Counted from the first letter of the stretch, positions 44,218 to 53,630 are shown. The stretch: DNA of 64,000 nt from an uncultured Eubacteriales bacterium (GCA_902765005.1 CACWYB010000003.1:1-64000), one strand, 5' to 3'. Notes: generated from the letters alone by a model not told the origin. A program made the numbers and translations.

Positions 44218-46215
44218 ATGGAGTTATCGAGCATCAAGGGCATCGGCCCGAAGCGAATAGAGCTGCTGCGCCAGCTGGGGATCGAGACCCTCAGCGACCT
44301 GCTTTCCTATTACCCCAGCAGTTATCTGGATTACTCCGCCTGCACCTCCGTGGCTGACCTGGAGGACGGCGCCTTTGCCTCCGTTCAGGTGACGCTCACC
44401 TCCGGCCCCTCCTGGTATTCCCGCAAGGGCCTGACCACCATCACCGTCTACGGAAAGGACGAGGCAGGCAAACGCCTGGCCCTGCGCTATTTCAACCAGC
44501 CTTACCGGGCCAAGGGCCTGGAGGCCGGCCAAACCTACATCGCCTCCGGCCGGGTGCACATCGGCGAGAGAGGGGCGCCCGCTCTGCTGAACCCTCTGCT
44601 GGCTCGGGAGCTTAGGGGCATCGTCCCCGTTTACGCCACCCTGAAGGGCCTGACCCAAAACAACCTGCGGGACGGCATCGCCGCGGCTCTTTCGGGGGTG
44701 GTCATAGAGGAGACCCTGCCTGAAACGCTCCTCAGAAAGCACGGACTTCCCGGCCGGGCGGAGGCTCTCCATGAGCTCCATTTCCCCACGGACAGGGCCC
44801 GCCTGGACGACGCCCGCCGCCGCCGGGCCTACGAGGATGCCCTGTACTATTTCCTCGCCTCCCAGGAGCTAAAGTCGGAGCGCAAGCGCAAAAACGGTCT
44901 CTCCTTTACCGCGGAGGCGGCCCTGCCAGAGTATCTGAAGACCCTGCCCTTCACCCCCACCCATGCCCAGATGCGGGTGCTGCGGGAGGTGGCGCGGGAT
45001 ATGGAAAACCGCAGCCCCATGAACCGGATGATCGAAGGGGACGTGGGCTCGGGCAAGACCAGCATCGCCCTTTTCGCCCTCTACGCCGCCGCCCGCGACG
45101 GCTTCCAGGGCGCTCTCATGGCCCCCACGGAGATCCTGGCCCGGCAGCATTTTGAGGCGCTCAAAGCCCTCTTCGGGAACCGGTGCGGCCTGCTCCTGGG
45201 CAGCGAAAGCCCCAGGGAAAAGCGGGAGGCCCTGCAAAAGCTTGCCGCCGGCGAATGGGTGGCCGTCACAGGCACCCACGCCCTGTTCTCCCAAAGCGTC
45301 CGCTTCCATGACTTAGGCGTGGTCGTCACCGACGAGCAGCACCGCTTCGGCGTTTCCCAGCGGGCCGCCATGGAGCAGAAGGGCCGCCGACCGGACGTGT
45401 TGGTCATGAGCGCCACGCCCATTCCCCGGACGCTGGCCCTGATCCTGTACGGGGATCTGGATCTGTCCGTCATCGACGAGATGCCCGCGGGCCGCAAGCC
45501 CATCAAGACCCACCTGGTTGGCCCCGCCAAGCGGAAGGACATGTACCGGTATCTGGCCCAGCGGGCGCAGGAGGGGGAGCAGAGCTATGTGGTCTGCCCC
45601 CTCATCGAAAAGACGGAGGGCCTGGAGGGCCTTTCCGTGGACGAGGTTTTCGACGAGATACAGGCTCTTGTGGGGAATGTGCCCCTGGCCAAGCTCCACG
45701 GCCGCATGTCCGAGGCGGAAAAGCAGGCCGTCATGGCCCGTTTTTATTCCGGCCAAACGCCCATCCTGGTCTGCACCACGGTCATCGAGGTGGGGGTCCA
45801 CGTGCCCCAAGCCGCCCATATGGTCATCGAGGGGGCGGAACGCTTCGGCCTCTCCGCCATGCATCAGCTGCGGGGCCGGGTGGGCCGAGGTTCCCAGCAG
45901 GCCCATTGCTATCTGGTGGTCTATGAGCAGAAGAAGACCGCCATGGAGCGGCTCCAGGCCATGCTGGACACCAACGACGGCTTCAAGATCGCCGAGCGGG
46001 ATCTGGCGCTTCGGGGCGCCGGGGACCTGATGGGCATCCGCCAGGCGGGGGAGGAGCGGGAGTACGGATTTTTGAAGGACTGCCCCGTGTCGCTGCTGGA
46101 GGCTGCTTCCGTGGACGCCGCCGAAGTCTACGACCTGCCCACCTTCGAAAACGATCAGCTCATCGAAACCGCCCGGGCAAGATACAGGGGCATGGAAGCC
46201 ATCACCCTGAACTGA
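44218..46215 (+). CDS. recG: ATP-dependent DNA helicase RecG
   Basis: A superfamily 2 helicase that remodels stalled replication forks. Domain order over 665 residues: wedge/OB domain with IKGIGPKRIELLRQLGI, helicase motifs Ia and Walker A (IEGDVGSGKTSIALF), DEQH box (VVTDEQHRFGVSQRA), SATPIPRTLALILYGDLD, motif IV-VI (CTTVIEVGVHVPQAAHMVIEGAERFGLSAMHQLRGRVGRG) and the TRG-like C-terminal element. It starts just after a terminator and has no RBS, so start and expression mode are unusual. A terminator follows. Confidence 0.97.
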   Translation: MELSSIKGIGPKRIELLRQLGIETLSDLLSYYPSSYLDYSACTSVADLEDGAFASVQVTLTSGPSWYSRKGLTTITVYGKDEAGKRLALRYFNQPYRAKGLEAGQTYIASGRVHIGERGAPALLNPLLARELRGIVPVYATLKGLTQNNLRDGIAAALSGVVIEETLPETLLRKHGLPGRAEALHELHFPTDRARLDDARRRRAYEDALYYFLASQELKSERKRKNGLSFTAEAALPEYLKTLPFTPTHAQMRVLREVARDMENRSPMNRMIEGDVGSGKTSIALFALYAAARDGFQGALMAPTEILARQHFEALKALFGNRCGLLLGSESPREKREALQKLAAGEWVAVTGTHALFSQSVRFHDLGVVVTDEQHRFGVSQRAAMEQKGRRPDVLVMSATPIPRTLALILYGDLDLSVIDEMPAGRKPIKTHLVGPAKRKDMYRYLAQRAQEGEQSYVVCPLIEKTEGLEGLSVDEVFDEIQALVGNVPLAKLHGRMSEAEKQAVMARFYSGQTPILVCTTVIEVGVHVPQAAHMVIEGAERFGLSAMHQLRGRVGRGSQQAHCYLVVYEQKKTAMERLQAMLDTNDGFKIAERDLALRGAGDLMGIRQAGEEREYGFLKDCPVSLLEAASVDAAEVYDLPTFENDQLIETARARYRGMEAITLN

Positions 46216-46218
46216 CGA

Positions 46219-46248
46219 AAAAGGCCATCCTTCCGGATGGTCTTTTTT
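46219..46248 (+). terminator. Terminator after recG
   Basis: GGCCATCC and GGATGGTC form the stem around TTCC, with A residues before and a T run after. It starts four bases after the recG stop. Confidence 0.85.
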
Positions 46249-46296
46249 GCCTTGTATCTGAATCATAGGGCCGGTCGAGCCGCCATGTTGTTTTTT

Positions 46297-46314
46297 GCGT
46301 ATGCCATCATACGC
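46297..46314. repeat. Perfect short inverted repeat between recG and the SASP gene
   Basis: GCGTATG and CATACGC pair around CCAT. T residues lie before and after on the plus strand (46291-46296 and 46324-46330). Position suggests a terminator-like element for convergent genes, but the T runs are not next to the stem on the minus strand. Confidence 0.5.
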
Positions 46315-46334
46315 CGTACCGCGTTTTTTTCCAG

Positions 46335-46526
46335 TTAGTGCATGTTCTTCTCAGCGTACTCGATCATGCGCTTCACCATCTCGCCGCCGATGCTGCCGGC
46401 CTCACGAGAGGTCAAATCGCCGTTGTACCCCTGCTTGAGGTTGATGTTCAGGGAAGAAGCCACTTCGGACTTGAAGTTGCCGAGCTTATCCTGGTTTTCA
46501 GGAACCATAGAGCTGTTGCGTGCCAT
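46335..46526 (-). CDS. Alpha/beta-type small acid-soluble spore protein
   Basis: A 63-residue spore DNA-binding protein that coats DNA in the forespore and is degraded by the GPR protease on germination. Family motifs are clear: FKSEVASSLNINL (with the GPR cleavage region near SEVA) and NGDLTSREAGSIGGEMVKRMI. AGGAGGTG precedes ATG 46526. Its presence shows a spore-forming lineage. I found no convincing sigma-G promoter in the 190 bases upstream. Confidence 0.97.
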   Translation of the reverse strand: MARNSSMVPENQDKLGNFKSEVASSLNINLKQGYNGDLTSREAGSIGGEMVKRMIEYAEKNMH

Positions 46527-46657
46527 TTACGTTTCACCTCCTTTGCTTTGCTTTTCGCGATTACTTTTCCCCGCCGGGTGCCAAATATGACAGGAAAAAA
46601 ATGTATCCCGCCGAACCGAGCCAAAATGTGATATTTTTGGGCCTTTCGTTCACATAC

Positions 46658-46686
46658 TGGACAAATATCAGGTTTTATGGTAAAAT
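46658..46686 (+). promoter_or_regulatory. Promoter of the DUF523-response regulator-kinase-HtrA unit
   Basis: TGGACA (46658-46663), 17 bases, TAAAAT (46681-46686), 30 bases upstream of the first start codon. Confidence 0.6.
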
Positions 46687-46716
46687 GCAATGACTATAAA
46701 TAGGTGGTAGTGTGCC

Positions 46717-47124
46717 ATGACGATCGTCAGCGCGTGCCTGGCCGGCTTTCCCTGCCGGTATGACGGAAAAGCCAACGAGCGTGCGGATATCCTGGCCCTG
46801 GTCAAGGCGGGGCAGGCCATTCCCATCTGCCCGGAGCAGTTGGGCGGGCTTACCACGCCCCGGCCGCCCTGCGAGATTTCAGGCTCGCGGGTGGTGGATG
46901 CTGACGGCGCGGACAAAACGGATGCCTTTTTGCGAGGCGCCCAGGCGGCTTTGGCCATCGCCCAAAAATACGGCGTACGGGAGGCCCTTCTCAAAAGCCG
47001 CAGCCCATCCTGCGGGGCGGGGGTGATCTACGACGGCACCTTCTCAAAGCGCCTTGTGCCCGGAGACGGGATCACAGCACGGCTGCTGCGGGAAAACGGA
47101 ATACATGTGAAGGTTATTGACTAA
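46717..47124 (+). CDS. DUF523 family protein
   Basis: A 135-residue conserved protein of unknown function. Signatures: VSACLAGFPCRYDGKAN, ICPEQLGGLTTPRPPCEI and LLKSRSPSCGAGVIYDGTF, with four conserved cysteines (C7, C13, C39 and the C in SPSCG, near residue 99). The pattern suggests a metal or Fe-S site, though none is proven. It is 11 bases upstream of the response regulator gene and shares its promoter. Confidence 0.9.
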   Translation: MTIVSACLAGFPCRYDGKANERADILALVKAGQAIPICPEQLGGLTTPRPPCEISGSRVVDADGADKTDAFLRGAQAALAIAQKYGVREALLKSRSPSCGAGVIYDGTFSKRLVPGDGITARLLRENGIHVKVID

Positions 47125-47135
47125 CAGGAGGTCCT

Positions 47136-47819
47136 ATGGAGAACAACACCATTCTTGTGATCGATGATGACAGAAACATCCTTTCCATCATTGAACTATA
47201 TCTGAAAAAGGCCGGCTTCAACGTGGTCACCTGCGCCACGGGATATGACGCCCTATCCACCTTCCGCAGCGTCAAGCCCACGCTGGTGGTACTGGATGTG
47301 ATGCTGCCCGGCCGGGATGGTTGGTCCATTCTCAACGATATCCGGCAGGAGGCCTCCACGCCGGTCATCATGCTCACCGCCAAGGGCGACACCGGCGAGC
47401 GGGTCCGGGGCCTGGAGCTGGGGGCGGACGACTATATCGCCAAGCCCTTCGACAGCAACGAGCTCATCGCCCGGATCAAGGCGGTCCTGCGCCGCAGCGC
47501 CCCCGCCGCCGACCAGGAGAAGACCATCTCTCTGCCGGACCTGTCCATCTCCCTGGAAAACTATTCCGTGATCCTGGACGGCATCCAGCTGGAGATGCCC
47601 CCCAAGGAGATCGAGCTCCTTTACTTCCTGGCCTCCCACGCGGGGAAGGTCTTCACCCGGGAACAGCTTTTGGAGCAGGTCTGGGGCTTCGATTTCTTCG
47701 GCGATTCCCGCACGGTGGACGTGCACGTGAAGCGCATTCGCGAAAAGCTGGGCGAGCGTCAGAGCTGGCAGCTGAAGACTGTTTGGGGCGTGGGATATAA
47801 GTTCGAAATCCATTCCTGA
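47136..47819 (+). CDS. OmpR/PhoB-family response regulator
   Basis: A 227-residue two-component regulator: receiver domain at 1-120 with acidic residues in LVIDDD, phosphoacceptor D54 in LVVLDVMLPG, conserved T in MLTAKG and K in YIAKPF, then a winged-helix DNA-binding domain (about 130-225) with PKEIELLYFLASHAGKVFTREQLLEQVWG and DSRTVDVHVKRIREKLG. It is paired with the kinase 17 bases downstream. Adjacency to HtrA resembles WalRK/YycFG or CssRS units in Bacillus. Confidence 0.95.
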   Translation: MENNTILVIDDDRNILSIIELYLKKAGFNVVTCATGYDALSTFRSVKPTLVVLDVMLPGRDGWSILNDIRQEASTPVIMLTAKGDTGERVRGLELGADDYIAKPFDSNELIARIKAVLRRSAPAADQEKTISLPDLSISLENYSVILDGIQLEMPPKEIELLYFLASHAGKVFTREQLLEQVWGFDFFGDSRTVDVHVKRIREKLGERQSWQLKTVWGVGYKFEIHS

Positions 47820-47836
47820 CGGCTTGTTCGGTTCCC

Positions 47837-49288
47837 ATGGCCAAAATTCGGTTCAAATCCATATTCGACCGTATGCTGTTTTTACAATGCGTTACGGTCA
47901 TTTCTCTGCTGCTCGTTTCCGGGCTGGGAATCGGGTATGTTTCCCGTATGCAGGGGCTGGATATGGAGAAGGAGCTGCTCATCGAAAAGGGGCAGCAGGC
48001 CGAGCATCTTTTGGACATCGGGGCGCCTCAGCGGGAGCTGGAAGTCCTCACGGCGGAGCATAAGCTTCTCATACAGGTTCTTTATCCCGATGGGACCGTG
48101 TCTGCCTATACGGATGAAAAATGGGCAGAACTGGCCTTCCTTTCCGCTGACAGGACCAGGGTTTCGGATGTGCTGCGCCGCAGCGCGGATCTGCCCGAGA
48201 CCATGGAGCGCTACTTCTCCGGCGCAGCCTTTCCCGTGTATACCCTGTTCGTACGCATGAGCGGCGAGGGCAGGGAAGGGGTGCTGCTCATCCACAGCGA
48301 CATCACCCGGCTGAACGAAGCCTTTCGGGAGATCGGTCTCTGGACGCTGGCCATCTGCGTCATGGCCGCCTTCCTGGTGCTCTTCTCCTCCTACTATATC
48401 GCCAAGCGCGTCATCAACCCCTTTGTGGACATGAACCACATCGTCCAATGCTATTCCAAGGGCGATTTCTCCCAGCGCATCCCCGTACAGGGGAAGGACG
48501 AGGCCTCCCAGCTAGGCCGGAGCTTCAACGAAATGGCGGACCAGCTCAAGAACCTGGAGGAGACCCGCCAGAGCTTCGTGGCCAACGTGTCCCACGAGCT
48601 TCGGTCCCCCCTGACCAGCATGAAGGGCTTCCTGGAGGCCATGATGGACGGCACCATCCCTCCGGAGGAGCACGGGAACTATATCGACATCGTCCTCTCC
48701 GAGACCCGCCGCATGACCACCATGGTCAACGACCTGCTGGACCTGGCCAGGATCGAAAGCGGCATCATCACCGTGAGCTACGAGGTCTTCGACATCAACG
48801 AGCTCATCCGCCGCACCCTCATCACCTTTGAGGCCCGGATCTCGGAGAAGCAGATGGAGCTGGACGTGCGCTTTGCCATGGAGCAGTGCTATGTCTATGC
48901 CGACAGCAACCAGATCTCCCAGGTCCTGCGGAACCTGATCGACAACGCCATCAAGTATTCCCCCGACGGCCGGACCCTGCTGGTGTCCACCTACGCCCTG
49001 CGCAAGGAGATCTACGTGACCATCCGCGACACCGGCGTGGGCATCCCGGCGGAGGATGTGCCCCATATCTTCGACCGCTTCTACAAGGTGGAGAAGGCCC
49101 ACACCCCCTCGCCTCAGGTGGGGTCCGGGCTGGGCCTGGCCATCGTGAAGAAGATCATCGAAGCACACGGCCAGTCCATCACGGTCAAGAGCGCCCGGGG
49201 CAAGGGGACTCAGTTCACTTTTACATTAGAAAAGGCAAACACGCTCAAGCGTGTGACCGACGGAGGCAGAAAAAATGGAATCCTATAA
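47837..49288 (+). CDS. Membrane sensor histidine kinase
   Basis: A 483-residue sensor kinase. Transmembrane helices lie at about residues 12-34 and 158-182, an extracytoplasmic sensor region of about 120 residues lies between them, and HAMP follows at about 183-235. H253 in FVANVSHELRSPLTSMKGF is the phosphorylated residue. The ATPase domain shows the N box (NLIDNAIKYSPDG), G1 (DTGVGIPAEDV) and G2 (GSGLGLAIVKKI). There is no PAS domain, unlike WalK. The 3' end overlaps HtrA by 14 bases, linking expression of kinase and protease. Confidence 0.95.
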   Translation: MAKIRFKSIFDRMLFLQCVTVISLLLVSGLGIGYVSRMQGLDMEKELLIEKGQQAEHLLDIGAPQRELEVLTAEHKLLIQVLYPDGTVSAYTDEKWAELAFLSADRTRVSDVLRRSADLPETMERYFSGAAFPVYTLFVRMSGEGREGVLLIHSDITRLNEAFREIGLWTLAICVMAAFLVLFSSYYIAKRVINPFVDMNHIVQCYSKGDFSQRIPVQGKDEASQLGRSFNEMADQLKNLEETRQSFVANVSHELRSPLTSMKGFLEAMMDGTIPPEEHGNYIDIVLSETRRMTTMVNDLLDLARIESGIITVSYEVFDINELIRRTLITFEARISEKQMELDVRFAMEQCYVYADSNQISQVLRNLIDNAIKYSPDGRTLLVSTYALRKEIYVTIRDTGVGIPAEDVPHIFDRFYKVEKAHTPSPQVGSGLGLAIVKKIIEAHGQSITVKSARGKGTQFTFTLEKANTLKRVTDGGRKNGIL

Positions 49289-50564
49289 CCACAACAAGCA
49301 AACCAAGGGCGTCAGTCTGCTGATCTGGTGCCTGTCCATCCTGCTTTGCGCGACCATGGTCGCCTTCCTGGTGATCGGCGTCGGCTTCATGCGGGCCGTG
49401 GAGGCCAAGGCCCAGCCGGCCTTCCGGGAGGAAGTAAGGAACCCCGGCCAAGAGGCCACCATGCTGCCCCAGCCGGCGGACACGCCGAAGCCGGATGCGG
49501 AGCCGGAAGCAACGCAGGAGCCTGCGCCCGCGCCCACCGTCGATCCCAGCGTGTTGGAAAACCTGCCTGAACTGGAGCTGAACGTGCAGGAGCCCAACGA
49601 GATACAGGTCTTTTCCTCCATTCCTGATGTGGTGGAGTCCGCTTCCGCGTCCGTGGTGGGCATCATTCAGTACCAACCCAATTTGCGCACGGGCCGTCTG
49701 GAGGAATATGGCAGCGGTTCCGGCTTCATCGTGTCCGAAAACGGCTATGTACTGACAAACGCCCATGTGGTTAGCGGCGCTGCGGCGGTGGACGTGCTCT
49801 TCAGCGACGGGGAGAAGAAACCTGCCTTCGTGGTGGGCGCCGACGTGAACACGGATATCGCCGTGCTCAAGATGGAAGGGGAGGGCTATCGGGCCCTGCC
49901 CATCGGCGATTCCTCCTCGCTGCGGGTGGGGGAATACGTCATCGCCATCGGCAACCCTCTCAGCGCCTATGAGCTCTACGGCACGGTCACCTTCGGCATC
50001 ATCAGCGCCACCGCCCGGGAAATCAACATCGACGGCTTCGTGAACACCTACTTGCAGACCGACGCCGCCATCAACTTCGGCAACAGCGGCGGCCCCCTCA
50101 TCAACATGGCCGGCCAGGTCATCGGTATGAACAGCGCCAAGACCGTCACCGCTGGCTACGATTCCCAGGGGAATCCCATCTCCGCCGAGGGCATCGGCTT
50201 TGCGCTGCCCATCCAGAACGTCATCGAGATCTCCAACATCATCCTCAGGGAAGGGGAGATGGTCCGCCCCGGCATCGGCGTGCAGATCCGCACCGTGGAC
50301 GAGGCCACCGCGGAAGAGAACAACGTGCCCACTGGCTGCCGCATCGAGGCGTTGACCGAGGGCGCGCCCGCCGAAGCCGCCGGCCTGCAGGTGGGCGACA
50401 TCATCACCCAGGTGGACGACCTGACCGTGTCCGAAAACGACGACGTGGTGGACTATGTGCGCTCCCTGAACGTGGGCGACACCGTCACCTTCACCGTCTA
50501 TCGGGACGGGGAGACCCTGTCCATTCAGGTCACCATCGGCGACATGAACAAATTCAGCAACTGA
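49275..50564 (+). CDS. htrA: HtrA/DegP-like membrane serine protease
   Basis: A trypsin-like S1C protease for misfolded envelope proteins. Over 429 residues: a short cytoplasmic start, one transmembrane helix (about residues 14-36), a Pro/Glu/Ala-rich linker, the protease domain with H164 (LTNAHVVSG), D194 (NTDIAVLK) and S271 (GNSGGPLIN), and one PDZ domain at about 340-420. It overlaps the sensor kinase gene and its stop shares bases with the mutS2 start (TGATG), so the stress kinase, protease and mutS2 form a continuous transcript. Confidence 0.95.
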   Translation: MESYNHNKQTKGVSLLIWCLSILLCATMVAFLVIGVGFMRAVEAKAQPAFREEVRNPGQEATMLPQPADTPKPDAEPEATQEPAPAPTVDPSVLENLPELELNVQEPNEIQVFSSIPDVVESASASVVGIIQYQPNLRTGRLEEYGSGSGFIVSENGYVLTNAHVVSGAAAVDVLFSDGEKKPAFVVGADVNTDIAVLKMEGEGYRALPIGDSSSLRVGEYVIAIGNPLSAYELYGTVTFGIISATAREINIDGFVNTYLQTDAAINFGNSGGPLINMAGQVIGMNSAKTVTAGYDSQGNPISAEGIGFALPIQNVIEISNIILREGEMVRPGIGVQIRTVDEATAEENNVPTGCRIEALTEGAPAEAAGLQVGDIITQVDDLTVSENDDVVDYVRSLNVGDTVTFTVYRDGETLSIQVTIGDMNKFSN

Positions 50565-52927
50565 TGATCACAGAAAGAACCGTTTACACCCTTGAACTGA
50601 ATAAGATCCAAGCGATGCTCCGCGTCCATGCGGTCTCCGACATGGGCAAGGAGGCGGTGGACGCCCTCACGCCCCTGGTATCCCTGCCGGAGGCGGAGCG
50701 GCTGCTCCAGGAGACGGCGGAGGCCGAGTCCATCTATTGGCGGCTGGGCCACACGCCCCTGGACGTCTTTCCGGATATCCGCGGCTCCCTGCGGCGCATG
50801 GGGGCCGTTTTGGCTCTGTCCATGGGGGAGCTTCTGGCTGCGGAGCGGTGCCTCAAGGTGTCCCGCCGGACCAGGGAAGCCATCCTGGGCGGCAAAGACC
50901 AGGGGGGCGACGGCCTCCTATGCCTGCTGGCAAACCGGCTCACGGCTCAACCTTCCATTGAAAACGAGATCGCCCGCTGCATCCTCTCCGAGGAGGAGAT
51001 GGCGGACAACGCCTCCCCGGAGCTGAACCGCATCCGGCGGCAGATGAAGCTGACCACGGAGAAGGTCCGGGACAAGCTCAACAGCATCATCCGCAGCGCC
51101 GGGGACCAGAAATACCTGCAGGATGCCATCATAACCATGCGCAATGGCCGCTACACCATCCCCGTGAAGGCGGAGCATCGGCGGCAGATCCCCGGCCTTA
51201 TCCACGACCAGAGCGGCACGGGGCAGACCCTGTTCATCGAGCCCGCCGCGGTGGTAGAGCTGGGCAACGAGTATAAAAAGCTCCTGCTGGACGAACAGAA
51301 GGAGATGGAGCGTATTTTGGCCGGACTCACGGCCCTGCTACAGCCCGTGGCGGACGAGCTTTACAACAGCCTATCCATCCTGGCGCGACTGGACTGCATC
51401 TTTGCCAAAGCCATCCTGGCCAGGGAGTACGGCGGCATTCGCCCCAAGCTCAATGAGGGGGGCCGCATCCGGCTAATCAACGCCCGCCATCCCCTCATTG
51501 ACCGGGAAAAGGTGGTGCCCGTCACCCTGTGGCTGGGGGAGGAATTCGACACCCTCATCATCACCGGCCCCAACACCGGCGGCAAAACCGTCACGCTGAA
51601 GACCGTGGGCCTGTTCACCCTTATGGCCATGTGCGGTCTGTTTCTTCCCGCGGAGGAGGGGAGCGAGGTCTCCGTCTTCGACCAGGTCTTTGCGGACATC
51701 GGCGACGAGCAGTCCATCGAGCAGAGCCTGTCCACCTTCAGCGCCCACATGACCAACCTGGTCTCCATCATGGAGCAGGCGGACGATCACACGCTGGTGC
51801 TCCTGGATGAGCTGGGCGCCGGCACCGATCCCTTGGAGGGCGCGGCTCTGGCCCAGGCCATCCTGGAGCGGCTTCAAGAACTGGGCTGCCGGACCATGGC
51901 CACCACCCATTACAGCGAGATCAAGGCCTTTGCCCTGGCTCGGGACGGCATGCAGAACGCCTCCATGGAGTTTGACGTGGATAGACTCTGCCCCACCTAC
52001 AAGCTATACATCGGCATTCCCGGCAAGTCCAACGCCTTCGAGATCAGCCGCCGCCTGGGCCTTAATGAGGCGGTCATCGACCGGGCCAGGCAGTTCCTTA
52101 AGAAGGAGGACGTGGCCTTTGAGGACGTGCTGAGCGGGGCCGAGGAGCAGCGGCGCATCGCCGAGCAGTCCCGCCACGACGCCCAGCTGGCCCTTTGGGA
52201 GGCGGAAAAGCTGCGCAGCGACTATGAGAAGGAGAAGCGCAAGCTGGAGGAGGAACGGACCCTCCTGCGGAACAAGGCCCGGGAGGACGCCCGGGACATC
52301 GTCCGCCAGACCCGCCGGGAGATGGAACGCCTGATCACGGAGCTGCGCAACATCAAAAACATCGACACCAAGGCCCTGGAGCGGGCCATCCAGCAGTCCC
52401 GGGACGCCATGCGCGCCTCGGAAAACGACCTGGCGGACGTGGCCCTGCCGGAGGACGGCCTGGGCGAAGCGCCCAAGACCGTGAAGGCGGGGGAGAGCTA
52501 CCACGTTGTCAGCATCCACAACACCGCCACCGTGCTGAAAGCTCCCGACGCCCGGGGCATGGTGCAGATCCAGGCCGGGGTCATCAAGATGAACGTGCCC
52601 CTTTCGGACCTTCGGCCTCTGCCCAAGACCGGCAAGAAGCGCCCCACCGTCACGGGGAAGCCCATCCTCCAGGACATCCAGGAGGTGAAGATGGATCTGG
52701 ATCTGCGGGGCATGACCGTGGACGACGGCATGCTGGAGGTGGACCGGTACATCGATCTGTGCGCCCGCAACGGCCGCAAGGAGTTCAACGTGATCCACGG
52801 CAAGGGCACCGGCGCCCTCAGGGCCGGTATCCAGGCGTACCTAAAGAATCACCCCCGGGTCAAGTCCTATCGGATCGGCGCCTACGGGGAGGGGGACGCG
52901 GGGGTCACCGTGGTCACCTTAAAATGA
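50564..52927 (+). CDS. mutS2: Endonuclease MutS2
   Basis: A MutS homologue without mismatch-recognition domains, acting in recombination control and, in Bacillus, as a collided-ribosome splitting factor. The 787 residues carry the core and clamp regions, the ATPase domain (GPNTGGKTVTLKT, then LVLLDELGAGTDPLEGAAL, and TTHYSEIKAFAL), a coiled-coil rich in Glu/Arg/Lys (about residues 510-630), a KOW-like segment, and the C-terminal Smr nuclease domain (MDLDLRGMTVDDGM, IHGKGTGALRAGI). It starts within the htrA stop codon. Confidence 0.96.
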   Translation: MITERTVYTLELNKIQAMLRVHAVSDMGKEAVDALTPLVSLPEAERLLQETAEAESIYWRLGHTPLDVFPDIRGSLRRMGAVLALSMGELLAAERCLKVSRRTREAILGGKDQGGDGLLCLLANRLTAQPSIENEIARCILSEEEMADNASPELNRIRRQMKLTTEKVRDKLNSIIRSAGDQKYLQDAIITMRNGRYTIPVKAEHRRQIPGLIHDQSGTGQTLFIEPAAVVELGNEYKKLLLDEQKEMERILAGLTALLQPVADELYNSLSILARLDCIFAKAILAREYGGIRPKLNEGGRIRLINARHPLIDREKVVPVTLWLGEEFDTLIITGPNTGGKTVTLKTVGLFTLMAMCGLFLPAEEGSEVSVFDQVFADIGDEQSIEQSLSTFSAHMTNLVSIMEQADDHTLVLLDELGAGTDPLEGAALAQAILERLQELGCRTMATTHYSEIKAFALARDGMQNASMEFDVDRLCPTYKLYIGIPGKSNAFEISRRLGLNEAVIDRARQFLKKEDVAFEDVLSGAEEQRRIAEQSRHDAQLALWEAEKLRSDYEKEKRKLEEERTLLRNKAREDARDIVRQTRREMERLITELRNIKNIDTKALERAIQQSRDAMRASENDLADVALPEDGLGEAPKTVKAGESYHVVSIHNTATVLKAPDARGMVQIQAGVIKMNVPLSDLRPLPKTGKKRPTVTGKPILQDIQEVKMDLDLRGMTVDDGMLEVDRYIDLCARNGRKEFNVIHGKGTGALRAGIQAYLKNHPRVKSYRIGAYGEGDAGVTVVTLK

Positions 52928-52940
52928 ATTCATCAACGAA

Positions 52941-52968
52941 AAAAGCCGTCAGTTTTCTGACGGCTTTT
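52941..52968. terminator. Bidirectional terminator between mutS2 and rpe
   Basis: A perfect 12-bp stem, AAAAGCCGTCAG (52941-52952) with CTGACGGCTTTT (52957-52968), around a four-base loop. It ends the mutS2 and the rpe transcripts. Confidence 0.92.
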
Positions 52969-52985
52969 CGCTTGCTTTGAAAGAA

Positions 52986-53630
52986 TTAGCCTCTAAGATC
53001 CCGGATCATCTTTGCCGGGTCGGCAGCGGTGAACACCGCGTTGCCGGCCACCAGCACCGTGGCCCCCGCTTCCCGGCAGAGGGGCGCGGTGGCGGCGTTC
53101 ACCCCGCCGTCCACCTCGATCTCGAAGCTGAGCCCCCGCTGAGCCTTGATCTCATTCAGCCGGGCAATCTTTTTGAGCACCTGAGGGATGAACTTCTGCC
53201 CGCCGAAGCCCGGGTTCACGCTCATGAGCAGCACCAGATCGCTATCCTCCAAAACCTCTTCGCACAGGGAAAGGGGGGAGGCCGGGTTCAGTACCACGCC
53301 GCCCTTCATGCCCGCAGCATGGATGGCCTGGAGCACCCGGTGGATGTGCCGCTCCGCCTCCACATGGAAGGTGACCACGTCCGCGCCGGCGTCCCGGAAG
53401 GGGTTCACCCAGTTTCCGGGATTCTCCACCATCAGATGCACGTCCAAGGGGAGTTTGGTGTAGGGCCGCAGGGCCTTGCACATGGCGGGGCCGAAGGTGA
53501 TGTTGGGCACGAAGCTCCCGTCCATCACGTCAAAGTGGATCCAGTCGGCGCCGCTTCGTTCCAGCATGGCCACGTCCTCGCCCATATGGGCAAAGTTGGC
53601 GGAGAGAATGGAGGGGGCGATCTTAATCAT
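52986..53630 (-). CDS. rpe: Ribulose-phosphate 3-epimerase
   Basis: A TIM-barrel enzyme interconverting ribulose 5-phosphate and xylulose 5-phosphate. The 214-residue protein has IKIAPSILSANFAHMGED, the metal ligands in WIHFDVMDGSFVPNITFG, DVHLMVENPG, LLMSVNPGFGGQKF and EVDGGVN. AGGAGG lies upstream of ATG 53630, which overlaps the end of rsgA by eight bases. It is the last gene of the def operon and supplies substrate for transketolase. Confidence 0.97.
   Translation of the reverse strand: MIKIAPSILSANFAHMGEDVAMLERSGADWIHFDVMDGSFVPNITFGPAMCKALRPYTKLPLDVHLMVENPGNWVNPFRDAGADVVTFHVEAERHIHRVLQAIHAAGMKGGVVLNPASPLSLCEEVLEDSDLVLLMSVNPGFGGQKFIPQVLKKIARLNEIKAQRGLSFEIEVDGGVNAATAPLCREAGATVLVAGNAVFTAADPAKMIRDLRG

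Noticed and set aside
46527-46700. Sigma-G promoter for the spore protein gene
   Set aside because: GGATA and CATATTT occur but are only 14 bases apart, not the 17-18 expected.
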